Positions 6,773 through 12,110 of a stretch of 13,124 nucleotides of DNA are shown piece after piece (position 1 is the stretch's first letter; the number at the start of each line of letters is the position of its first letter). Below the pieces are notes generated by a model. The model worked only from the letters and a program-made list of their open reading frames with translations, did no database searches and was not told where the DNA came from. Origin of the DNA: an uncultured Clostridia bacterium (GTDB lineage Bacteria; Bacillota; Clostridia; Oscillospirales; Oscillospiraceae); assembly GCA_938049125.1 (NCBI GenBank), contig CALICR010000183.1, positions 1 to 13,124 on the forward strand, given 5' to 3'. Position numbers and translations under genes: made by a program.

Positions 6773-7150
6773 CAAAGGCGGAACAGCCCTCTCAGTCACC
6801 TTCGGTGACAGCTCTCCCGGGGGGAGAGCCAAGGGGGGCGGGTGCAGCGAAGCTGCCTTGCCTCTCCCCCTGGGAGCGGTGGCCAAGCGCGGCGAGGACG
6901 GAGCGGACAGGCGGGGACTATGACCACATCAAAGGCGGAACAGCCCGCTCAGTCACCTTCGGTGACAGCTCTCCCGGGGGGAGAGCCAAGGGGGCGGGTG
7001 CGGCGAAGCTGCCTTGCCTCTCCCTCTGGGAGCGGTGGCCGAGCAAAGCGAGGACGGAGCGGGCGGGCGGAGGCGATGACCACGCCAAAGGCGGAGCAGT
7101 CCGCTCAGTCGCCTGCGGTGACAGCTCTCCCGGGGGGAGAGCCAAGGGGC
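6773..7150. repeat. Tandem 157/156-bp palindrome-rich intergenic repeat, about 2.4 copies
   Basis: Copies start at CAAAGGCGGA in 6773, 6930 and 7086 (periods 157 and 156). The first two are full and the third stops after about 65 bp. Each carries small palindromes: TCACC-TTC-GGTGA, GCTCTCCC-GGG-GGGAGAGC and an arm around GCGAAGCTGCC. Copies differ at scattered bases and at short indels. No frame in them looks like protein. The style resembles abundant intergenic repeats of gut Clostridia (from memory, not searched). Confidence 0.85.
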
Positions 7151-7263
7151 GGAAACGCACGGCGTGGGGGGACGCTCCGGCGAACGTACAGGCCGTCCCA
7201 CGGCGGGAGGGCGGGACCGCCGTGGGGGCGGGGACAGGACTGCATTCGCCACGTTATGTGTCG

Positions 7264-7292
7264 AGTATACCAGAGGCTTCCGGGTTTGTCAA
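7264..7292 (-). promoter_or_regulatory. Strong orphan sigma-A promoter pointing into the repeat array
   Basis: TTGACA (7292-7287), 17 bases, TATACT (7269-7264): a perfect -35 and a one-mismatch -10. Predicted start is near 7257. The palindrome TTCACAAAATGTGAA (7301-7315) lies just upstream of the -35. The next convincing gene downstream is the SEDS gene, about 585 bp away beyond the repeats, and that gene has its own promoter. The product of this promoter is unknown. Confidence 0.7.
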
Positions 7293-7320
7293 GAGAAAAA
7301 TTCACAAAATGTGAACTTTT

Positions 7321-7551
7321 TTCTTTGCGCCGCCGCAGCCGCCGTCCGAAGGGCCGCCGGGGCCAAGGCCCCTCCCCTGCCGCAGCCGCATGAATATTCG
7401 TCCCCGCCCCGGGACCCGCACCGGCCCGGTCCGGCCCCGGCGCGCCCTTCTCGGCTGCACTACGCTCCCCTAGACTCTTTTCTTTTCTTCTCTATTCTCT
7501 ACTCTCCTCTTCTCTTCTTGGAATCCAAAAAATTTTCGGAGTTTTTTCAAC
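7321..7551. other. Non-coding stretch with pyrimidine tract
   Basis: GC-rich sequence with small hairpins (for example GGGGCCAAGGCCCC at 7359-7372), then a 45-base almost pure pyrimidine tract at 7475-7519 with only two A residues. An AT-rich segment with A and T runs follows at about 7524-7551, just before the DnaA-box-like sites. Open frames here have no recognisable motifs and no Shine-Dalgarno, so I see no gene. Confidence 0.5.
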
Positions 7552-7615
7552 TTTTCCGCGACTTTTCCACTTTGTCCACAGCTCTATCCACAGCCCGTCC
7601 CCAGTGTTATCCACA
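7552..7615 (+). other. Cluster of DnaA-box-like 9-mers
   Basis: All sites lie in one orientation. TTATCCACA (7607-7615) matches the consensus TTATNCACA exactly. CTATCCACA (7584-7592) and TTGTCCACA (7572-7580) have one mismatch each. TTTTCCACT (7563-7571) and TTTTCCGCG (7552-7560) are degenerate copies. An AT-rich stretch lies directly to the left. The arrangement resembles an origin or a DnaA-titration cluster, but no dnaA, dnaN or rpmH gene is nearby. Confidence 0.5.
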
Positions 7616-7696
7616 CCCTGCACAGGCTATGCGCAGTTTGCACCGACTCACCGCCCGGCTGCGCTCTATTTTCCGGCATTGCTCCAAATTTTCCCG

Positions 7697-7725
7697 TTGA
7701 CAGTTTCTCACTTTTGTGATTTAAT
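7697..7725 (+). promoter_or_regulatory. Sigma-A promoter facing the nitrilase gene
   Basis: TTGACA (7697-7702), 17 bases, TTTAAT (7720-7725). Predicted start is near 7732. The spacer holds TCAC-TTTT-GTGA, a small inverted repeat. Transcript from here would begin with the GGGCGGA/TCCGCCC hairpin (7735-7752) and run about 210 nt before the nitrilase start. Confidence 0.7.
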
Positions 7726-7731
7726 AACAAA

Positions 7732-7945
7732 TGTGGGCGGACGTCTCCGCCCATTCGGCGCGTCCGGCCCCGGGGACCCCGCGGTCCGCTGTTCGTGCCC
7801 CACCCGGGCCGCAGTGCCTGGTATTCTCTGCATCGATTTGAATATTTTATCGTATCTATCAAATAAATTTTCATCTCGGAATCGCCGTCCCGCCCGCCGG
7901 TCTCCCGGCCCGGGGCACCGCGTTTCGTGTCAGAAAGGAGCCGCC
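7732..7945 (+). promoter_or_regulatory. Long untranslated leader before the nitrilase gene
   Basis: A 7-bp hairpin at 7735-7752, a GC-rich structured part to about 7825, then an AT-rich stretch at 7832-7874 unlike the surrounding GC-rich DNA. It ends in the Shine-Dalgarno GAAAGGAG five bases before the ATG. I recognise no known riboswitch, T-box or terminator in it. The AT-rich stretch could hold a second promoter, but no good -35/-10 pair was found. Confidence 0.45.
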
Positions 7946-8734
7946 ATGCGGATCACCTGCGTTCAGATGGAGGTGCGCTTCGGCGCGCCGGAGGACAATT
8001 TCACCCGCGCCGCGGCCCTGATCGAGCAGGCTGTGGCCGCGGAGCATCCCGACGCCGTCGTCCTGCCCGAGACCTTCAACACGGGCTTTTTCCCCCGGGA
8101 GCACCTCGACGTCCTCGCCGAGGGAGCCGGTCCCCGGACCCGCGCCCTCTTCGGCCCCCTCGCCCGGCGGCTGGGCGTCCACATCGTGGCGGGCAGCGTG
8201 GCCGACCGCCGCGGCAGCCGCATCTACAACACCGCCTACGTCTTCGACCGCACCGGCGCCTGCGCCGCCGTCTACGACAAGGCCCACCGCCTCTCCCCCT
8301 TAGGCGAGGACAAGGCCTTTGCCCCCGGGGACCGGCTCTGCCGCTTCACCCTGGACGGTGTGCGCTGCGGCCTGCTGATCTGCTACGACGTGCGCTTCCC
8401 CGAGGCGGCGCGCACCCTGGCCCTCGGCGGCCTGGACATCCTCTTCGTGGTGTCCCAGTGGCCCGCGCGCCGGGCCTTCCACCTGCGCACGCTGCTCACG
8501 GCCCGGGCCATCGAGAACCAGTGCTTCACCGTCGGCTGCAACGCGTGCGGCCAGGCCGGGCCCATCGTCTTCGGCGGCGGCTCCGTCATCCTCGACCCCT
8601 GGGGCCGGACCCTGGCCGAATGCGGCCCCAGCGAGGACCGCTGCACCGCCGACTGCGACCCCCGTCTCGCCGCGGAGGTCCGGGCCGCCCTCCCCGTCTT
8701 CGCCGACCGCCGCCCGACGCTCTACCGAATCTGA
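7946..8734 (+). CDS. Nitrilase-superfamily carbon-nitrogen hydrolase, omega-amidase-like
   Basis: Cytoplasmic amidase of the nitrilase fold, 262 residues, usual for single-domain members. The catalytic triad is complete: Glu42 in LPETFNTGFF, Lys112 in YDKAHRL and Cys146 in LLICYDVRFPE. The segments SQWPARRAFHLRTLLTARAIENQ and CNACG point to the YafV/MtnU/Nit2 branch, whose known members hydrolyse alpha-ketoglutaramate-type omega-amides, so omega-amidase is the best guess. The start ATG at 7946 has GAAAGGAG five bases upstream; an upstream extension of the frame to 7604 runs through non-coding sequence. It is a single-gene unit ending in a strong terminator. No neighbouring methionine-salvage gene supports a specific substrate. 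Confidence 0.88.
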   Translation: MRITCVQMEVRFGAPEDNFTRAAALIEQAVAAEHPDAVVLPETFNTGFFPREHLDVLAEGAGPRTRALFGPLARRLGVHIVAGSVADRRGSRIYNTAYVFDRTGACAAVYDKAHRLSPLGEDKAFAPGDRLCRFTLDGVRCGLLICYDVRFPEAARTLALGGLDILFVVSQWPARRAFHLRTLLTARAIENQCFTVGCNACGQAGPIVFGGGSVILDPWGRTLAECGPSEDRCTADCDPRLAAEVRAALPVFADRRPTLYRI

Positions 8735-8741
8735 AGAACGC

Positions 8742-8780
8742 AAAATGCCCCTCCCGGCTCCCGGGAGAGGCATTTTTTCT
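8742..8780 (+). terminator. Terminator between convergent nitrilase and deoR-family genes
   Basis: A 16-bp stem with one C-A mismatch (8742-8757 and 8761-8776), a three-base loop and T6 on the plus strand (8773-8778). On the minus strand the same stem ends in TTTTGCG. It mainly serves the nitrilase gene and may work weakly for the regulator gene, whose stop lies 6 bp from its end. Confidence 0.92.
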
Positions 8781-8785
8781 AATAT

Positions 8786-9565
8786 TCAGCCGTTCATGCG
8801 GACCTCGATGCCCAGCGCCCGGAGACGGCTCAGGGCGTCGCGGTCCGCCCCGCCGTCGGTGACGAGGCATTGGACGCCCTCGACGCCGCAGACCCGGGAG
8901 AAGCCCGCCCGGCCGATCTTCCGGCTCTCCGCCGCCACGATGGCCTTCTTGGAGCGCTCGATCATCAGCAGGTCCATGACCGCCTCCTCGGCGTGGTAGG
9001 TGGTCAGCCCCGTGCTGGGACACACGCCGTCCATGGAGAGGATGGCGTAGTCGGCGCGGTATTTTTTCAGCTGCTCCTGGGCGTCGGGGCCGTAGGTGAA
9101 GGCGTACTGGGCGTTGATGTCGCCGCCCAGCAGCAGCACCCGGAACGTCGGATGCGCGCCCAGCTCCACGGCCACGCTGAGGGAGTTCGTCACGATGTTG
9201 AGATTTTTCCGCTTTTTCAGCTCCATGGCCACGAAATAGGTGGTGGTGCCGGAGTTGATGAACAGGGTGTCGCCGTCGCGGATCATGTCCGCCACGGCGG
9301 CGGCCAGATGCTTTTTGACCGCGCCGCCCTCCTGCTTGCGCTGGAGGAAGTCGAGGTTGTAGTAGTTCTTGACGGTCTGGACCGCGCCGCCCTGGATGCG
9401 CTCCAGGAAGCCGTCCCGCTCCAGCGCGTCGAGGTCGCTGCGGATGGTGACGGGCGTGGCGGCAAGCCGCGCGCTGAGGTCCGCGACGCGCACCTGCCCC
9501 TCGGCGCTGAGGATCTCCAGGATCCGCCGCCGCCGGGCGTCGATCTTCAGTTTCTCGCTGGCCAT
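8786..9565 (-). CDS. DeoR-family transcriptional regulator
   Basis: 259 residues. An N-terminal winged helix-turn-helix spans about residues 11-60 (RRRRILEILSAEGQVRVADL, then VTIRSDLDALERDGFLERIQGGA, the DeoR fingerprint). A C-terminal sugar-phosphate-sensing domain related to ribose-5-phosphate isomerase folds follows, with DGDTLFINSGTTTYFVA (97-113), LNIVTNSLSVA (122-132), LLLGGDIN (144-151) and the tail MIERSKKAIVAAESRKIGR (201-219). The ATG at 9565 has GGGAGGAGG upstream. It lies 19 bp after the SIS-domain gene on the same strand, so the two are probably co-transcribed and the regulator acts on the divergent promoters beyond. Members usually repress, with a phosphosugar as inducer; the effector here is unknown. 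Confidence 0.93.
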   Translation of the reverse strand: MASEKLKIDARRRRILEILSAEGQVRVADLSARLAATPVTIRSDLDALERDGFLERIQGGAVQTVKNYYNLDFLQRKQEGGAVKKHLAAAVADMIRDGDTLFINSGTTTYFVAMELKKRKNLNIVTNSLSVAVELGAHPTFRVLLLGGDINAQYAFTYGPDAQEQLKKYRADYAILSMDGVCPSTGLTTYHAEEAVMDLLMIERSKKAIVAAESRKIGRAGFSRVCGVEGVQCLVTDGGADRDALSRLRALGIEVRMNG

Positions 9566-9584
9566 TCGCCGCGCCTCCTCCCTC

Positions 9585-10184
9585 TTACTTCTGGTGGTTC
9601 AGCCGCTCGCCCACGGCGCCGCCCGGATGGATCAGGGCAAACTGCTCGTTCCTGTAGCCCGTCTCCTCGATGAGGGCGGCCTGGAGCGCGTGGAAGATGA
9701 CGATGAGCGAGGTGGTGCTGGTGGTGCCCTGGCTGTTGTACTTGTCGGTCTCGCGGTTGACGTGCTGCTTGAGAACGATGTCCGCGCCGGTGGCCAGGGG
9801 GGATTCGAGGTTCTCCGTCACGGTGATGACGGTGACGCCCTTCCTCTTGCAGATGTCGAGGATGGGCAGCAGCTCCTTCGTCTTGCCGCCGCGGGAGGCG
9901 AACAGCATGACGTCGCCGGGCTGGAGATAGCCCGTGGCCCCGTGGACGGCCTCGGCGGGCGAGATGAACCGCGCCGGGCGCTCGATGCAGCACATCAGGT
10001 GGGCGAAGTGCCGGCAGGCGATGCCGCTGTGGCCGCAGCCCGCCGCGCCGATGCGGGGCGCCTTGGCCAGCGCCGCCACCGCGGCGGAAAAGGCCGCGTC
10101 GTCAAAGTAGGAAAGCGCCTCCTCGATGCACTGCGCTTCAATGGCATAGGCCGCGCGGGCCTGCTCCAATGCTTCTTGTTTCAT
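9585..10184 (-). CDS. SIS-domain phosphosugar isomerase, KpsF/GutQ/KdsD-like, without CBS domains
   Basis: 199 residues. One SIS domain runs over about residues 30-195: GAAGCGHSGIACRHFAHL (46-63), PARFISPAEAVHGATGYLQ (70-88), GDVMLFASRGGKTKELLP (90-107), VTENLESPLATGADIVL (122-138), GTTSTTSLIVIFHALQAAL (153-171) and FALIHPGGAVGERL (182-195). The PAEAxHG and HPGG pattern is that of arabinose-5-phosphate isomerases (KpsF, GutQ, KdsD), which interconvert ketose and aldose phosphates, but the C-terminal CBS pair is absent. The family's SNSGET loop reads SRGGKT here, so the substrate may differ. I prefer ATG at 10184, 5 bases after GGAGG; a TTG at 10196 would swallow that site. First gene of the leftward unit, upstream of the deoR-family gene. 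Confidence 0.85.
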   Translation of the reverse strand: MKQEALEQARAAYAIEAQCIEEALSYFDDAAFSAAVAALAKAPRIGAAGCGHSGIACRHFAHLMCCIERPARFISPAEAVHGATGYLQPGDVMLFASRGGKTKELLPILDICKRKGVTVITVTENLESPLATGADIVLKQHVNRETDKYNSQGTTSTTSLIVIFHALQAALIEETGYRNEQFALIHPGGAVGERLNHQK

Positions 10185-10198
10185 ATGCTCCTCCAAAT

Positions 10199-10266
10199 CG
10201 AAAATAATATTTTCTTTTATGGTTTATTTTCGGCATTTTTATTGTATCATTTGCGTAAACGAAAAT
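10199..10266. promoter_or_regulatory. Three CGAAAAT sites in the divergent promoter region (candidate DeoR-type operator)
   Basis: CGAAAAT occurs at 10199-10205 and 10260-10266, and its reverse ATTTTCG at 10226-10232. The first copy overlaps a perfect 15-bp palindrome GAAAATAATATTTTC (10200-10214). DeoR-family operators known from GlpR-type proteins contain similar TTTTCG half-sites. The third copy overlaps the -35 of the SIS gene promoter, the middle one lies just downstream of its -10, and the first lies next to its RBS. That suits repression by the neighbouring regulator. The assignment is inference. Confidence 0.55.
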
Positions 10267-10269
10267 CAA
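10241..10269 (-). promoter_or_regulatory. Promoter of the SIS-deoR unit
   Basis: TTGATT (10269-10264), 17 bases, TACAAT (10246-10241). It is about 57 bp before the preferred SIS start and back to back with the promoter of the TIM-like gene. Confidence 0.8.
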
Positions 10270-10292
10270 TAGCAGAAAGAAGAATAATATAA

Positions 10293-10321
10293 TTGACTTT
10301 TCCTTTTCCCTATTTTATAAT
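10293..10321 (+). promoter_or_regulatory. Promoter of the TIM-like / yjbQ unit
   Basis: TTGACT (10293-10298), 17 bases, TATAAT (10316-10321): one mismatch in the -35 and a perfect -10. It lies 34 bp before the ATG, with GAGGAGG in between. The quality suggests strong expression when derepressed. Confidence 0.92.
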
Positions 10322-10355
10322 AGTTCCAGAATCTGAAATCCTGAGGAGGATCGTC

Positions 10356-11069
10356 ATGTACCCGAATTGTACCATCAAAGCGCCCTTCTTTGAGATCGGC
10401 CCGAAGTCCTACCTCTTCGGCGACGACGTCGTCGAGCTGGCCAAGGCGGCGGACGCTGCGGCCGAGCGCTACGACGTTGACATCATCTTCACCACGCCGC
10501 TCATCGAGCTGCGCCGCGTGAAGGACGCCACCCACCGCATCCACGTCTTCGCCCCCCATATGGACCCCCTGCACCCGGGCCGCGGCCTGGCCGACGTGCT
10601 GCCGGAGTCCCTCAAGGCCGCCGGCGCCGAGGGCGTCATGCTGAACCACTGTGAGAAGCCCCTCACCATCGCCCAGCTCAAGGCGACGATCCAGCGGGCG
10701 GACGAGGTCGGCCTCGCCACCATCGTCTGCGCCGACTCCATCGCCGAGGCCTCGGCCATCGCCCACCTCTGCCCGAACATCATCGTCGCCGAGCCGTCGG
10801 AGCTCATCGGCACCGGCAAGGCCAGCGACAAGGAGTACGTCGAGGCCTCCACCCGCGCCGTCAAGGAGGTCAACCCCGACATCCTGGTGCTCCAGGGCGC
10901 AGGCATCAAGTGCTACGACGACGTCTACCGCAACATCTACGCCGGCGCGGACGCCACCGGCTCCTCCAGCGGCATCGTGGGCCTGCCCACCCGGGAAGCC
11001 CGGAATGCCATGGTGGACGACATGATCCGCGCCGTCCGCGACGCCTGGGACGCCCGGCACCAGAAGTAA
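10356..11069 (+). CDS. Triosephosphate-isomerase-fold protein, archaeal-length, probable non-glycolytic isomerase
   Basis: 237 residues, shorter than usual bacterial TpiA (about 250) and nearer archaeal TIMs (about 225). TIM signatures are visible: candidate catalytic Lys8 (CTIKAPFF), HMDPLHPGRG (68-77), catalytic His98 in LNHCEKPL (96-103), catalytic Glu146 in the loop-6 motif AEPSELIGTG (145-154), GAGI (181-184), and GADATGSSSGIVG (197-209) in the phosphate-binding region. Two near-invariant TIM residues differ: the Asn of N-x-K is Thr6, and the Ser of NHSE is Cys99. With a DeoR regulator and a SIS isomerase next door, a role on another phosphosugar is more likely than glycolysis; TIM paralogues act on tetrulose phosphates in erythritol pathways. 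The ATG at 10356 follows GAGGAGG; an earlier ATG at 10293 lies on the promoter. Codons are strongly C-ending. Confidence 0.8.
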   Translation: MYPNCTIKAPFFEIGPKSYLFGDDVVELAKAADAAAERYDVDIIFTTPLIELRRVKDATHRIHVFAPHMDPLHPGRGLADVLPESLKAAGAEGVMLNHCEKPLTIAQLKATIQRADEVGLATIVCADSIAEASAIAHLCPNIIVAEPSELIGTGKASDKEYVEASTRAVKEVNPDILVLQGAGIKCYDDVYRNIYAGADATGSSSGIVGLPTREARNAMVDDMIRAVRDAWDARHQK

Positions 11070-11120
11070 GCATTCAAATATTCACGTATATGAAGTAAGC
11101 ATTCAAATATTCACGTATAT
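11063..11120 (+). repeat. Perfect 29-bp tandem duplication over the TIM-like stop codon
   Basis: Two identical 29-bp units, 11063-11091 and 11092-11120, each beginning GAAGTAAGCATTC and ending TTCACGTATAT. The first unit contains the last codon and the stop of the TIM-like gene; the second puts a copy of that end into the spacer. No mismatch between them suggests a recent slippage event or active maintenance. It lengthens the spacer to yjbQ to 77 bp. Confidence 0.97.
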
Positions 11121-11146
11121 ACAAATAAAATACGGAGGAAATCACA

Positions 11147-11767
11147 ATGGAATTCAAGGTTTATCAGAAAGAGCTCGAGCTCCAGTCCCGCGGCTGGATC
11201 CCCACGTTCCACGACGTGTCCAAGGAGATCATGGAGATCGTGAAGGCGTCCGGTGTCCAGAACGGCACCTGCTGCATCGCCTCCCACCACACCACCTGCT
11301 CCGTCATGATCCAGGAGTGCTCCCACGACATCGACACCTTCGACCTCGAGTACCTGCAGCATGACCTGCTGGACATCATGCGCAAGCTGGTCCCCGACTA
11401 CACCAACGAGGGCGACTACCGTCATCCCGGCCCCATCCACGCCCAGTTCGGCCGCTATGTTGACGAGCCCGGCAACTACACCTCCATGAACACCGACGGC
11501 CACCTGCGCTCCGTCTTCTTCGGCCGCAGCGAGACCATGACCATCAAGGACGGCAAGCTGGACGGCGGCGAATTCGCCCATGTCTACTTCATCGACTGGG
11601 ACCATGTCCGCGCCCGTCACCGTCAGCTGAACGTCACCGTCATGGGCACCACCGAGGACGTCGGCGACCGCAAGTGGAACGACGGCAAGGTCATCAACAC
11701 CCTGCGCAAGTTCACCCCCGAGGAAAAGGCCTACGACCCCCGCTTCGACCTCCAGCAGAAGCGCTGA
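11147..11767 (+). CDS. YjbQ-family (UPF0047) protein, long form
   Basis: 206 residues, against about 130-140 for ordinary YjbQ proteins. Core motifs are present: NGTCCIASHHTTCSVMIQE (39-57), NTDGHLRSVFFG (115-126) and IKDGKLDGGEFAHVYFIDWDHVRARHRQLNVTVMG (133-167). The extra length lies in an enlarged middle (about 60-112, with YRHPGPIHAQFGRYVDEPGNY) and a charged tail from about 170. The family forms trimers with conserved histidines; some members show weak thiamine-phosphate synthase activity, and the true role is unsettled. The ATG at 11147 has GGAGGAA upstream. It follows the TIM-like gene by 77 bp with no promoter between, so both probably share a transcript. Codons are nearly all C- or G-ending, suggesting high expression. 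Confidence 0.85.
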   Translation: MEFKVYQKELELQSRGWIPTFHDVSKEIMEIVKASGVQNGTCCIASHHTTCSVMIQECSHDIDTFDLEYLQHDLLDIMRKLVPDYTNEGDYRHPGPIHAQFGRYVDEPGNYTSMNTDGHLRSVFFGRSETMTIKDGKLDGGEFAHVYFIDWDHVRARHRQLNVTVMGTTEDVGDRKWNDGKVINTLRKFTPEEKAYDPRFDLQQKR

Positions 11768-11784
11768 GCCAGTTAGAAAAGTCA

Positions 11785-11817
11785 GCGGCGCACCCAAACC
11801 GGGTGCGCCGCTTTTTT
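11785..11817 (+). terminator. Terminator of the TIM-like / yjbQ unit
   Basis: An 11-bp perfect stem, GCGGCGCACCC / GGGTGCGCCGC, loop AAACC, then T6. It lies 17 bp after the yjbQ stop. Confidence 0.96.
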
Positions 11818-12079
11818 CGTATATTCCCGCATAATCACCCCGCCGCATAACACGTGCCCCTGCTCCATGATAACAACGGTTCCCCACCCCTTCGGGGCGG
11901 GGAACAGCCTTCTTCCTCGATCCCCAGTCCCGGGCCCCCATTCCTTCCACGCTCTCCCACCCGCAAAAACGCGCCGCCCTGCCCTCCCGCACACAAATAA
12001 TGTACCCCCCGTCCGAAGGGCGGGGGCACATCCTTTACTTTGCCGGCTCCCGGCAGGTCTCGCCCATCCACGCAAAAAT
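11818..12079. repeat. Convergent intergenic spacer with two related GC hairpins
   Basis: Between yjbQ and galM there is no convincing gene. Two hairpins lie at 11879-11905 (GTTCCCC arm, TTCG loop) and 12002-12029 (GTACCCCCC arm, loop around CCGAAGG). They share design and flanking ACA(G/T)CC with the galM terminator hairpin at 12080-12106. They look like copies of one small repeat rather than separate terminators, since only the last has a clear U-tract. Confidence 0.65.
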
Positions 12080-12106
12080 GTGCCCCCGTCCGAAGGGCGG
12101 GGGCAC
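12074..12106 (-). terminator. Terminator of galM
   Basis: On the minus strand, 5 bp after the galM stop, a stem with arms GTGCCCCCG / CGGGGGCAC (12106-12098 and 12088-12080) and a CCCTTCGGA top is followed by ATTTTT (12079-12074). Confidence 0.88.
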
Positions 12107-12110
12107 AGCC

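Noticed and set aside
6773..7150. CRISPR array
   Set aside because: The repeat unit is 157 bp with no unique spacers between short repeats; it is a plain tandem repeat.
7105..7305. Small ORF downstream of the orphan promoter
   Set aside because: Its start lies upstream of the predicted transcription start, there is no Shine-Dalgarno, and Pro/Arg-rich content fits non-coding GC-rich DNA.
5551..7314. 587-codon open frame on the plus strand
   Set aside because: It is the antisense of the SEDS gene, rich in Asp/Glu/His runs as expected from the complement, and then runs through the repeat array.
7552..7615. Outright oriC call
   Set aside because: Box density is modest and no replication genes are nearby; only reported as a candidate DnaA cluster.
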